Shown here one piece after another: positions 43,001-54,432 of a DNA stretch of 64,000 nt. A program made the position numbers and the translations under genes. The notes under the pieces were generated by a model. It saw nothing but the letters and a program-made list of their open reading frames with translations. It was not told where the DNA came from and did not search any database. This stretch comes from Protonemura montana (taxonomy: Eukaryota; Arthropoda; Insecta; Plecoptera; Nemouridae). How positions within the stretch are numbered: position 1 is the first letter of the stretch; every line of letters begins with the position of its first letter. The stretch lies in NCBI GenBank assembly GCA_947568835.1, contig OX387611.1, positions 2,050,001 through 2,114,000 on the forward strand. The letters run 5' to 3'.

Positions 43001-45018
43001 TCGACCATGAAATGGCAAAACATATTAAATACAAGAAAATGTCCATCCGTGCAGGTTCATCCGCGCATTCAAGGAATACTGGAACGCGTTCTTCAGCGTC
43101 AACTTGGTTGTCTGCCTTGCGCAGTGCATGCTGGTTCTGACGTCATCGGCCATGGTTCGTTCATCACCTTCCAACCAATAACCGTTCTTTACAATTTACT
43201 TGTATTTTTTCGCAAATATCTTTCTGCCAGGGAAAAAAGTGGGATGATTTTATCTTTAAACCATTTATTTCTGCGTGAATCTTTACTGACCTAACGCTTG
43301 AAACTTTTCGAAGTAAATTACTGTTCGAATGTTCGTACCTTAAGATCTGCACTGCAATTTAAATAAAGATAAGACAAACTATTTTTCGATTTACAAGTCG
43401 GTGACATGTACGAGTCATGTGTCCAGTGCAGGAGACGTGAAGGTAATTAGTGATAAAGTTTGCCGACCATGTTTCAGAAAACTGGCAGCGCTAGTTTGTT
43501 GATCTACTCTGGCATGATCGGAACATTCTACTCGATGCTTGGAATCTTCTGCTTCCTGTCGCAGCAGATCACCGTGGAGGTAAGAAGGAGTTCGTGGCGC
43601 CTCCTGATGGTCTTACCATGAATAAAGACACTTTCAGATAAACGGGATTACATTTCCTTCTGCTTGGTGGTTTGGCTCTCTTTGGCCCCATTGCGCTGGC
43701 GCCTTTAACCTGACGGCTCTTGTTAAGGTCAAATTTAAGGATAGAAATAACTCGTTTCTTGTCTGGTTTGATATTCAAAACGATTGAATTGTGACAGTAT
43801 ATTTTGGCTGTTTTGTATGTTTCCTACACTGTATTTTATTCACTAAAATTAGGTCAAAGTCTCTAAAAACCGGTCGACCCGACTGTGGTCGGCACTCTTC
43901 AGCAGCACAAATTATATTATGTTCGTGATGTCATAAATGATCTATCAATTACCTTGCAAATGACACATAAACAAAAACAGCTGAACTTATCTGTAGCTTG
44001 GTGCTCAAGAGCCCCATGGAAACGTACACAGCTTGTTGGTAACCTTGCAGTCCGAGCTCCTCCAGGAATCCATCTACGGCTGCGGATGGACAGATGCCAG
44101 CAAGAGCTTCAAGAGGTCCGTGGGAATCATTGTGTCCGTGACCAACCAGCCGATTGTCATCATGGCTGCTGGATTCGTTCCGTTGTCTCTGTTTACGTTC
44201 AAAAACGTGAGTCCAGAGTTACACTTGTTGCAGAAAATGATGACTTTTTGTTGTTGTTGTTTATTTATAGACTTTGTTGTTGCCAACATAAAAAAACAAA
44301 AAAATGTGCATCAAATTCAGCTGATTTAACGTTTTGTAGCCATGGAGATGCTGAGATCGTCTGACAGAGCTTCTCAATTCTGCTATCTTATGTTAGCACG
44401 GGTATATCATGGCCTAGCATAGGAGGTTCAATGGTAGATTCAACGTTTGGTAGCCATGGAGATGCTGAGATCGCCTGACAGAGCTTCTTAATTCTGCTAT
44501 CTTATGTTACCACGGGTATATCATGGCCTAGCATAGGAGGTTCAATGGTAGATTCAACGTTTGGTAGTCATGGAGATGCTGAGATTGCCTGACAGAGCTT
44601 CTCAATTCTGCTATCTTATGTTACCACGGGTATATCATGGCCTAGCATAGGAGGTTCAATGGTAGATTCAACGTTTGGTAGCCATGGAGATGCTGAGATC
44701 GCCTGACAGAGCTTCTCAATTCTGCTATCTGATATAACCACGTTTTAAATTGTTTGCCGACAAGAGCAGACCGTACCGTTTACACCGAAACTTGTATAAA
44801 AAGGCTGTTGTTATGGAATATTTAGCGTGAAAACCTAAATTGAAATCAAATTTGAATTTAACAATTTCAAAGCTACGGCGTGAGAAGCTGTGTTCACATG
44901 TTAATGTGGTAAATGCCATTGGTTGGTTTCTATGGCAGCATCTGATTGGCTGGCTCCTCTGTTGTTGTAGGTGCTCAACTCTGCCTACCAGTCCTACATG
45001 GTGTTGAGCAGCTTCTAG
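40013..45018 (+). CDS. OR-3: complete insect odorant receptor (7tm_6)
   Basis: Eight exons: 40013-40055, 40957-41392, 41895-42229, 42378-42489, 43055-43154, 43478-43579, 44051-44206, 44971-45018. All have GT..AG borders, the phases are those of OR-2, and the sum is 1332 bases for 443 residues without a stop. The start is MRVLEKNMQMLEVTG, then FWIDRSEPRR. TM1 lies near residues 33-52, TM2 near 65-85, then VDELYPPYDEYTKAVDD, TM3 near 130-155, TM4 near 172-205, and an acidic loop with SSAEAAVRDK and EEIEIQLKMEDS to about 305. TM5 lies near 312-342, TM6 near 345-375 and TM7 near 395-428. The family signature YGCGWTDASKSFKRSV and AAGFVPLSLFTF ends with LNSAYQSYMVLSSF. Expected at sensory dendrite membranes with Orco; the ligand is unknown. 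Confidence 0.93.
40310..40560 (-). repeat. Tandem 5S-rRNA-like repeats in OR-3 intron 1
   Basis: Two to three units of roughly 90-100 bases in a row. On the minus strand they read gatcaccaacgtaaagcaac, then tattggatgggtgaccaccg. This matches 5S rRNA over the internal control region and the following GUACUUGGAUGGGUGACCGC stretch. The tandem array and lost ends point to a 5S-derived repeat. Confidence 0.65.
44341..44742 (+). repeat. 114-base tandem repeat, about 3.5 copies, in the OR-3 last intron
   Basis: Units start at 44341, 44455, 44569 and 44683 with catggagatgctgagat, and contain acgggtatatcatggcctag. OR-4 has about two related units at 51514-51690. OR-2 has what looks like a single, diverged unit at about 19635-19705. 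The repeat expanded after gene duplication. Confidence 0.85.
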
Positions 45019-46502
45019 TCAAGGACACATATCGCCAGCAACATTTCATGCACCACCGTGCCGCTCCCAGGCATTTTAATATCACACACTAGGAGGGCAA
45101 ATAAGCTATTAGATTTGTGTGTGTGTGTTTTATGGTGAAATAATGGCTGTAATGACCGCAAAATATAAACTATATATTTATATATTTAAGATGCTTCTGG
45201 AAAAATTTTCCAACAGCAGACTTAACTTGGTTTCGGCTTGGTTAACTTGGTTTTGGTAAGTCAGTGACATTTTGCAAACGTCAATCATGTCAATTCAGGC
45301 GAAAAACGTAAAAAGAGACATTTCACTGTTGCAATAACTGGCTGTGTGATTTAAAAGTACTTATCGGTTTTGTCTGGCACTAATTTTTTGTACTCTTAAA
45401 AACACCTTAAAAGTAGAAATGCTCAATTGGTCTGTGTTCAAATTTTTAACGAAGATTACCACAAAATATAAATATTGATAGCTACAAAATTAATTTTGTT
45501 TGATGTAACAGACCTGTGCCACCATTATGCCATTTTGTTAACCTCCATATTGCTTGAGCTTTAATTATCTTGACCACATTCAAATGATACAAGTTTCCAC
45601 AATGTGGTGACCAACTTACGAAAATCTTTAACCCATCTAATGAATTCAAAACAGTCTACAGGGCAGTTTTTTCAGCGGTCATTACCAACTAGAGAAAGTG
45701 AATCAAATGGTGCAAAAATTGGTGGCAAGATCGTTGGCCTGGACTCAAACAATTGTGACGTCTCTATCGACATATCAGTTGATGTTTAATTTCCCACCAA
45801 TGGAATAAATTCCTAACACTAAAATCGCAACCCAGATATCCATTTTGTCAGGCTGAGCAGAATGGCAGCATATGAAAGCTTGTGCTTATAGCTATGTCCA
45901 CTGTCTGTAGACTTTTACCTAGACGCAACAAGACATGTTTCAAAAGGGTTTAAAGTCAAAATATTTTAAATTCACTTCATTAATTTAAAAAAATATAAAT
46001 TACCTTCCGAACATGAAACAGTGCAACTTCACTACCAACGCCAGTTGAACCGAATCAGATGACATGTGGATTGTCCCCTCCTTTGCGTGTAGCAACACAG
46101 AATAAAGAGGTTCCAGCCTCCTTGGTCCTGATATAGAACATAATACAGGATCAAAAAAAATTTTTTTTTTTAATGTTTGTTGAAAGAAAAGTTTTGATTT
46201 TCGTAGTCTACCAGTAGATAGTTAACAAAAAGTGAAATTAAATAAAGTTCAATTAACTTTAACTCTGATAAAAGTTTGTACGTGTCACATTAAATATGTC
46301 AAAACAATTGCTATTCAACGGCTGGTCAATTATATATCAAAACTTTTTCTTATGGATTCCTGAAAACATTCCGTAAACTGGGGTGTATTTTTTTTCTTCC
46401 TTCTTTTCGGTTCTTTCCGCTTTAAAACGTTGTGCGTCGCGTGTTCGTCGCCCAATGACCTGACAGTCAGGCCAAGGAGTGTGTGAAGCCAAAGTGTGCA
46501 GA
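45019..46502 (+). other. OR-3 to OR-4 spacer
   Basis: The left part is the OR-3 3' flank, matching the OR-2 3' flank in reverse. A block at about 45690-45930 (ggtggcaagatcgttggcct) is repeated directly at about 46820-47050 inside OR-4 intron 1. The stretch from about 46130 is the OR-4 upstream region. No separate gene is seen; the 61-codon frame at 45604 is part of the repeated block. Confidence 0.5.
46420..46502 (+). promoter_or_regulatory. Conserved 5' flank of OR-4 exon 1
   Basis: This is the same block as upstream of the other OR copies (ctttaaaacgttgtgcgtcg, then tgacctgacagtcaggccaa). It is present although the gene is broken, as expected for a recent pseudogene. Confidence 0.4.
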
Positions 46503-47909
46503 ATGCTGTCCTCGAGGACAACATGCAGATGCTGCAAGTCACGGGTGAGTCGGCGCCCGGGGCAAGCGAAGTAAGGGAAATAAGAAACTAAAAGTTTGCT
46601 TTTGGTCCAATTAGCACCTGATCCCATTATTATAAAAACTAGCATCACATGCCAGAGTTTGAGTTCCAAGTTTGGTCCATCTTTAAAATAAACCATTTTC
46701 TTTGTGAATCTCAATGATAATATGAACCTGTCGCCAATTAAATAAAAAAATATATTTTGAAGGAGAGATAGAGTCATCGGTTGAGTGCATTTTCTAAATA
46801 TCCAGCGAGAGAACGTGAACCAAATGGCACAACTATTGGTGGCAAGATCGTTGGCCTGGACTCAAATCATTGTGACGTCTTTATCGACAATTTAGTTGAT
46901 GTTTTAGAAAAAATTTCACTATAACATCAAAGGAACAAATCCCAAACACTAAAATTGTATCCCAGGCATCCATTTTGTTAGGCTGAGCAGTATGGCAGCA
47001 TGTTAAAGCTTGTGCTTGTGATGCCATGCCCGCTGTGGATGGACTTTTACAGACGCATTAGTGAAATCTTAAGATTATTATTTAATTATTGTCATTGTGT
47101 TCAAATACGCGTTTAAAATCAAATCTGACGTAATTTTTCTTTTTATAATCCGATCATAACTTTTCTATTTCTATTTGTTTCAAGAATGGCTAAAATATAA
47201 ATTCTCGTGGCGGGATGAAAACGGGCTGTGACGTCAGAAGCTTTGTTCTGGCGTCATTTTGGGTCTCCTTTGCGTTCGCTACTGTTTCTTGACGGTTTTT
47301 GACGTCATACTGACGTCAGATTTCACTATACGTCATAAAAAATGGCGATCCTCGTTTTCGTACGAGATTGAAACGCAAACATTTTAAACAGGTATATTTT
47401 ATTCAAAATTGGATTTAGAAGAAAATAAAAAATTACACGTTCAATATTTCAAATTTAAAGAGATTTCCCTATTAGACAAGTTTCAAAGGGACTATTGACA
47501 AAACAGTGCGTCGGCTCACCCCAAAAATCCATCAAACAATTCTTAAACGTCCCCAAGAAATCGGAATTCTTTCAACAGGATTCTGGATCGACAGAAGCAA
47601 GCCCAGAGGTCTCCTTTTCTACATCAAAAAAGTTCTGTTGCTAAACATTGCCGTCTTCTATGTGTTTGGCATCTACGGCTTCCCCATGTACATGTACACT
47701 CACTCGGACAACTTCGGCGAAGTCTCCGAATGTTTGGCGAACCTTGTCACGGTCATTTTACCAATAACGATCGTAATTACTTTCGTGCTGAAGAACGATA
47801 AGCTGACCGAGCTCGTGCAGCTGCTGCGTAACGTGGACGAACTGTACCCTCCCTACGACGAGTACACCAAGGCGGTCGATGAACACACGAAGAAGTGGTG
47901 TCACTTTTG

Positions 47910-48467
47910 ACCCTACGACCCCTGGTATGTACTATAAAGACTCTAGTAGGCCGTTTTTTCATAAATTTAAAATAATGCCACTTCCTTGCCTTTACATCTA
48001 CTATATTGTAATGTATATAATCAATAATAACGATGTCAAAAAATATTTGGGAAACCATAACTACCTGTTAAGAGGTAACGCAGAAGTAAATCTAACAGCA
48101 TCAACTAATGACATTAAAAGTCCTGTCTCTGCTGGGATAGTTATCTTTAATAAACTACCCAACATCATAAAAACCAGATTAAACAAACAAGACTTCTCAG
48201 TAAAACTTACACAATTCTTGTTGGAACATTCCTTTTATTCCCTAAAGGAATTCTACAATATATCCACACTGTAAGACAATTCTGTGATATATTTTATGTA
48301 TGTTTTTTTATGTATGTTTTTATGAATATGTTTTCATGTATCTGTTTATATATAATCTTAGTGTTTGGACAATCATGTATATCCATGTAATTCATGTTTA
48401 AGACTCGCCCAATATTACATAATGTAATCGATCTGGTCAAAATAAAAATTATTATTATTATTATTAT
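47910..48467 (+). mobile_element. 5'-truncated non-LTR insertion inside OR-4 exon 2
   Basis: It encodes only the RT tail: SSRPFFHKFKIMPLPCLYIY, KSPVSAGIVIFNKLPNIIK and EHSFYSLKEFYN, then a 3' UTR and an ATT run at about 48447-48467. The orientation is that of the gene. The target duplication is at most about three bases (ttg). The tail region is uninterrupted and open, which fits a young insertion. Confidence 0.88.
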
Positions 48468-48659
48468 TGGTCGGTCACTGTTCCTAAGGCGGGTTTCGTC
48501 TTGTTTGTCTTCATGACGAGCGTTCCTATCGCGGACTTATTTCAAAAGAGGAATCTCGAACGAAAGCTTAAGTAAGAAAAACTCAATTTATATTTGTAGT
48601 GTTTTTTGGTTTTTCTGGCAGTTCCACCAGAGAGCTGAAACCAGCAAGCGAATGATGGA

Positions 48660-48765
48660 AAGGAAGCTAGACTGAAAAAATTTGCAATTAAACCGTGATA
48701 TGAACCTGGGACCTCCCAATTTCCAGTCGGGTGTTCTACCAACTGAGCTATCAGGACAGACATCT
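48660..48765 (-). repeat. tRNA-like SINE fragment in OR-4 intron
   Basis: The minus strand reads gtcctgatagctcagttggt, then cccgactggaaattgggagg and cccaggttcatat. A D-arm with A box and an anticodon arm with loop CTGGAAA are visible, but the T-arm and acceptor 3' half do not pair. It is probably a tRNA-derived SINE of a different family from the 15.4 kb one. Confidence 0.5.
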
Positions 48766-51513
48766 TCTAGCTTTCGCGGGTTTGGGATAAGGGAGGAAGA
48801 GACCGAGGTGGCTCGTATGGACGAGATTCGTATGTTGGACTCTCTGAGACTAAACTTCATAGAGCTAATGTTGTTATAAAGTGGTAGAAATTAAAAATGT
48901 AAATAAACAAAAACAAAGACAAAGGCGAAATAGGTTTTTTTTTCCTGCAACATGAAACCCACTGTAACAAAAGGCAAGTGTTTTACTTTTGACCACTTGG
49001 AATTCAAAGCAAATTCAAAAACCGCATTCAAAGCAAATTGCCACATTTTTTCTGCAATAAAATTATAACATAAACGTATCTTGAATAACGTATAATAACG
49101 TTTTTAAGCTAATTGAAGTCAAACTGTTGTCTCCACGTTTCTAAACTTAAAGTTTAACAGACTGAACATCCATCAGCAAATTGCCTGGACATCGTCATTC
49201 TTTATCATTCTCCAGATGTGTCTTCCCATTCGACGTAACCGAACCAGGCAATTTCGAAGTTGCCTTTTTTGGATTCATCGTCAACTTTTACTACGCGACT
49301 GTAATGACCATCGGCTGCAACTTGATGATCCTCTGCATGTTCCTCAACGTGCGCGGTCAAATGAGGATCTTGAATCACAAGTTCGGCACTCTTCGGTCCT
49401 CTGCAGAGACCGCGGTGCGCTATAAACGAGAAGTTGGTGCTGAGAGTCTGACGTCAATAGAAGAGCAACAAGATGCGGTGGAAAATTCTTCGGTGGACAT
49501 GGGCCTGGTGGATATACATGGAAGCTTAGAACACTTGGAAAGCAGACAAGGTAACCGATTTCTACCATGAAGGTGATTATGAGGTTTTTTGCACCTTTAA
49601 AAATAAACAGAAAGCGAACAGCCGGAATACACTGCACACTGTCATAAAATCGAATTTAAAATTACCTGATACTTACTTTTCCTTTGTATTCAGATGATAT
49701 GGCGAGTGCTGACGCAGGATTTGACAGTTTGGAAGAGATTGGAATTCAACTGAAAATGGAAGATTCACTGAAAGGTTGCGTTGCCCACCACTGCGAGCTT
49801 TTGAAGTGAGTTAACTTTAATAAGTGAGCCGACTCCTCGACCGCGGTGTTTTGACCAATAGTGACCGGTTTTACGGAGGTGCTCGGCTGGTAAGATTGCC
49901 TAAGGCAACCATAGCAACCAATTGCTTGCCGCGTTACTAAAGAAAGAGTCACTTGCGAGGAGACAAGCACTTCTATGATTGGCTGCTATCTTTGCTTGGT
50001 GTGCAGGTCAGGCTCACTGACACAATTGTGTCTGGCAGGAATAAGTCTTCAAAGGAGTCACTACGGTAATTGTTAGCCATTACGATGCTCTTAACTAAAA
50101 GCTTTAAATATTTTTACGAAACATTGATACATTTTCTAATATTCTTAATTTTGAATTCAAACTAGTCTGTTTGACATACCTGTGTCGCTGACAGTACGGT
50201 TGTCAAGCTTGCCACAGTTTGCACAGTTAACTTCAATTTCTGGCTACTAACGGGCGCTACGATCGAATAGTCACGGAATGTTGCAATTCAAGGAAAGCCG
50301 GTCACGGAAATTCTACCATTCAATAGCGGACAGCAAAACAGAAGAACGACGTTCTAGCCTTCTTGGTCAACAGGTTCATCCGGGCATTCGCTGAACACTG
50401 GAACGCGTTCTTCTGCGTCAACGTGGCTGTCTGCCTTGCGCACATCGTGCTGGTTCTGACGTCATCATCTATGGTTCGTCTCTATACATGTATTCTTCTT
50501 TTTTTTCTCACTCTTCTATCGTAAATTCCTTTGTAATTTTATATTTATATCAATCTATTTTTTAAATTAAACCCACTGTTTGCGAGTGAGTTTTTTTTTT
50601 AATCAGCATGGTGATTGAAGAGACGAATCTACATCAACCGCTCGGTTTTATAAATAATATCGATATTACAATCTGTGGGATGGAAAATCCGCAAAATTTG
50701 TGTAACTTTCAGACTAAATAGAGCTTGCTGAAATCAGCTAAAACTGCAGAGCACACGTTTACGCGGATTACAACCGAATTTATAAATCTAATTGTGGTTG
50801 AGTGGGTCTAAATGACATTTTATTGTATTTTTTATATCGGAATCACATCGGGTTGCCGAAATCGTTGCAATCCACACTGATTGATGATTGGTGGTTTTCA
50901 GAAATCTGGTAACAGCAGTCTTCTTGTTCATTTTGGCATCATGGCCATGTTCTACTCGATGCTTGGAATTTTCTGCTTTCTTTCCCAGCAGGTCACCGTG
51001 GAGGTGAGAGGTTTGAACGAAGAAGCCAACGCAGACACACATTTTTTAGAGAAATTTGCAGTAATTTTTACATGATATGCTTTTCATTAAAGCTAAAAAC
51101 ATAAAATCCTCAGCATCAAAACTTAAATTTCATTTGTGATGTCCTAATTTCAAGTTTAATTTTCTTAAAAATGGCACATATATAAAAAAAAACAGCTGAA
51201 CTAAAGTGTAACTTGGTGCTCAAGAGCGCCATAGAAACATGCATAGCTTGTTGGTAACCTTGCAGTCCGAGCTTCTCCAGGAGTCCATCTACGGCTGCGG
51301 ATGGACAGATGCCAGCAAGAGCTTCAAGAGGTCTGTGGGAGTCATGGTGTCTATGACCAACCAGCTGATTGTCATTAAAGCTGCTGGCCTCGTTCCATTG
51401 TCCCTGTTTACGTTCCAAAAAGTAAGTTTAGAGTAAGAATTGTTGCAGAAAAATACAGTATCATTCTGACATTTCAGTCAGTATCATTCAGTATCATTCA
51501 GGGTCAAAGGATG

Positions 51514-51690
51514 CCATGGAGATGCTGATATCGCCTGACAGAGTTCCTCAATTCTGTTCTCTTATGGTACCACGGGTATATCATGGCCTAGCATAGCAGG
51601 TTCATTGGTAGATTCAACGTGTGGTAGCCATGGCGATTCTGATATCGCCTGACAGAGCTTTTTAATTCTGCTATCTTATGCCAATGCCAT
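51514..51690 (+). repeat. 114/115-base tandem repeat, about 1.5 copies, in OR-4
   Basis: Units begin at 51514 and 51629 (catggagatgctgatatcgc and catggcgattctgatatcgc). They correspond to the four units in OR-3. Confidence 0.75.
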
Positions 51691-51786
51691 TGGTTGGTTA
51701 CTATGGCTGCATCTCATTGGCTAGCATTTCTGTTGTAGGTGCTCAAAACTGCCTACTCCTACTACATGGTGCTGAGAAGCTTCTAG

Positions 51787-52258
51787 TCGAGAGGATATGG
51801 GTCCATGTCGCCAACAACATTTTTTTGCACCATGCCGCTCTCTGTAATTTAAATAACACACATTGCACAAAAACATCAAATGCTTAGTTGTTTTCAACAT
51901 GTCTGAAGCTAGTTAGCACCTCAGTGATCATATTTGTGCTTTATTTTATAATCTGTTGATTTTTGTACAAAGTGAAGCACAATGTTTTTTAGTACCGTTT
52001 GAGAGCGAGGCCACTTTTCAGCCAGCTCGTCCTGCTCTTTATGTCGAGAAGTTTAGTGGGATCTCTGGTTGCATTATCTGACTTTATATTTCTTGCAATA
52101 ATTTCAGTTTTTTTTTTATAAAGAAGTGTGTTAAGGTAAAAGACCACTAGTGAGTTCAGATCAATACTGTCCCGCGCTTTCATGTCCGTACAGCTAATGT
52201 TTTGGATTCCAGCAATCGACAATCTTTTAGACAGAGAATCTGATTTTGTTTGAAAAAG
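51787..52258. other. OR-4 3' flank
   Basis: A minus-strand frame at 52270-51989 (93 codons) has no feature I recognise. The flank is shorter and more changed than in OR-2 and OR-3. Confidence 0.35.
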
Positions 52259-52801
52259 AGCCGATTTCACAAACGTTTAAAACGCCATTTAACGCCGTTT
52301 AAACTTTAAAACACCCTTAAACGCCGTTGAGGAGCGATTTAAACTGGCACAGTCATTTGCTTTAAAACAATTATGAATAATTTAATAATTGCAAACCAAG
52401 AAACTTAGACAACACACGAAGAACAAGAAACATTTTTTAACAATGTGTTTGCTTTGAAACGGAATATTTGGTGACTTGGAAATACAAACAAAATATCAAT
52501 GGGACTTTTTACTTTGACCTCCAAATGACAGTTTAAAAGTTAAACGCCCATCCTTCCCGGTACAAATATAAAACGGCGATTCGGGCAGAGAGAAAATAGT
52601 GACGACTGCTAAATAAAATTTCTGTTGTGTTATAGAACAATGCCTTTCTGAATCATCACCAAATTCAAATTTAAATTTTCATCTTTTTTGTGTATTTCAA
52701 ATCTCTCGAAATGACGGCTAAACGGGGAAAATTAATATTGGCCTAAAACTGCTTGAAATGCTGATTAAGCAAGATTTAAACGGCGTTAGTGAAATCGGCC
52801 C
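52259..52801. mobile_element. Candidate MITE of about 540 bases
   Basis: The left end reads gccgatttcacaaacgttta; the right end, reversed, reads gggccgatttcactaacgccgttt. The ends are therefore similar inverted repeats of about 25-30 bases with mismatches. Several ttaaacgcc motifs lie inside the left third. A lone end of the same kind is found at 32855. No target duplication is clear and there is no coding frame. Confidence 0.5.
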
Positions 52802-53576
52802 TAGGATTGTTATTATTTTTTTATTTTATCCTAACTGCCAAAATAAACCATCGAAAGTGCCCTTTTCAACCAAGTAAAAGAAGAAAAATTTTACTGAAAT
52901 AAAAATAGTAAGAAACTAAATTAGAATCTTTATCGACAACCGACTGGATTATTATCATAAATGTTACCACAGAGTTCCGTTTGTTTCTTGTCATTTTCAC
53001 TCTCATTTCTAGAAAATGGTAGACGAATTTTGTCTATTTAAAATAGTTTCTTGAAATCTTTCAAAAGTAAAAAGATTTAAGTACATCAACACCTCTCACA
53101 CATTTCCTGCAACACAATCGAGCAAAATAGATATAGCAAAATAAATGTTTTTAGCATTTTTTTTTAGCTTTACTTTACTTTCAACGGAAATCTGGCAACC
53201 TAGCAGGTGAGAGTAACTGGAATTTTTTTGCTTGTGGGGACTTCTTACTTGCTACAAAAAGAAGCAGATGTGATGGCAAAGTTGTTGCCAAATAGTGCTT
53301 GAATATGACATTCGACGCTAGGTGTGAAGAATCGACCTCTATTGTCAGCACAGTGATTTTAGCGTCGGTTAAATTCGTTCGCGTATATGTGATAAATATC
53401 TATTATGTCTATTTTGCCGGTCGCCAGACAGACAGACCTATCATTAAGTCTGGAAACGAATTCCAAGAAACTTTTCGGTGTTCTTCAACTTTGTCTTGTA
53501 CAATTGTGTGTCGCGTGTTTGTCGCCCGATGTCCTGACAGTCTGGCCAAGGAGTGTGTGAAGCCAAAGTGTGCAGA
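52802..53576. other. Upstream region of OR-5
   Basis: AT-rich non-coding sequence up to about 53480. The last about 75 bases before 53577 are the conserved OR 5' flank (gatgtcctgacagtctggcc). No other feature is seen. Confidence 0.45.
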
Positions 53577-53755
53577 ATGAGCGTCCTCGAGAAGAACATG
53601 CAGATGCTGCAAGTCACGGGTGAGTGCCCCCGGGTCACGGGGGCAATCGGAGGGAGATAGTAGGCCGGAATTTTTTTTTTAAGCTCCTAGTCTAATATTT
53701 TTACTTACTTGTCGAGTTTTAAGTGAAATATTTCTTTTCGATGTACAAGTCTCAG

Positions 53756-54432
53756 TGCTTACTCAGGTCTATTGGAGTGGGAGCTTACTCAGGTCTATTG
53801 GAGTGGGAGCTTACTCAGGTCTATTGGAGTGGGAGCTTACTCAGGTCTACTGGAGTGGGAGCTTACTCAGGTCTATTGGAGTGGGAGCTTACTCAGTTCT
53901 ATTGGAGTGGGAGCTTACTCAGGTCTATTGGAGTGGGAGCTTACTCAGGTCTATTGGAGTGGGAGCTTACTCAGGTCTATTGGAGTGGGAGCTTACTCAG
54001 GTCTATTGGAGTGGGAGCTTACTCAGGTCTATTGGAGTGGGAGCTTACTCAGGTCTATTGGAGTGGGAGCTTACTCAGGTCTATTGGAGTGGGAGCTTAC
54101 TCAGGTCTATTGGAGTGGGAGCTTACTCAGGTCTATTGGAGTGGGAGCTTACTCAGGTCTATTGGAGTGGGAGCTTACTCAGTTCTATTGGAGTAGGAGC
54201 TTACTCAGGTCTATTGGAGTGGGAGCTTACTCAGGTCTATTGGAGTGGGAGCTTACTCAGGTCTATTGGAGTGGGAGCTTACTCAGGTCTATTGGAGAGG
54301 AAGCTTACTCAGGTCTATTGGAGTGGGAGCTTACTCAGGTATATTGGAGTAGGAGCTTACTCAGGTCTTTTGGAGTGGGAGCTTACTAATGTCTATTGGA
54401 GTGGGAGCTTACTCAGGTCTATTGGTGTTACC
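53756..54432 (+). repeat. 26-base minisatellite, about 26 copies
   Basis: The unit is ttactcaggtctattggagt plus gggagc, repeated head to tail with few changes. Because 26 is not a multiple of three and the unit has no stop in any forward frame, all three forward frames stay open for 157 to 238 codons. These frames are by-products and not genes. The array sits in intron 1 of OR-5. Confidence 0.95.

Larger units (their letters stand above)
46503..51786 (+). pseudogene. OR-4: odorant receptor interrupted by a retrotransposon
   Basis: Exons: 46503-46544, 47579-47909 with 48468-48571 (split by an insertion), 49216-49550, 49694-49805, 50374-50473, 50902-51003, 51266-51421, 51739-51786. Splice sites and phases match OR-2 and OR-3. 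Two lesions are seen. First, exon 1 has lost one base after the ATG; a second ATG in the correct frame at 46523 could rescue it. Second, exon 2 is cut after WCHF by a 5'-truncated non-LTR copy whose first bases give an immediate TGA, and the exon resumes after the tail with SVTVPKAGFVLF. All other exons are open, ending LKTAYSYYMVLRSF and stop. The lack of other damage suggests the break is recent and possibly polymorphic. It is most like OR-1. Confidence 0.88.

Noticed and set aside
48690-48755. tRNA-Ser-like gene
   Set aside because: The T-arm and the 3' half of the acceptor stem do not pair.
53756-54432. Direct repeat array considered as CRISPR
   Set aside because: Units are contiguous with no unique spacers, and the genome is eukaryotic.
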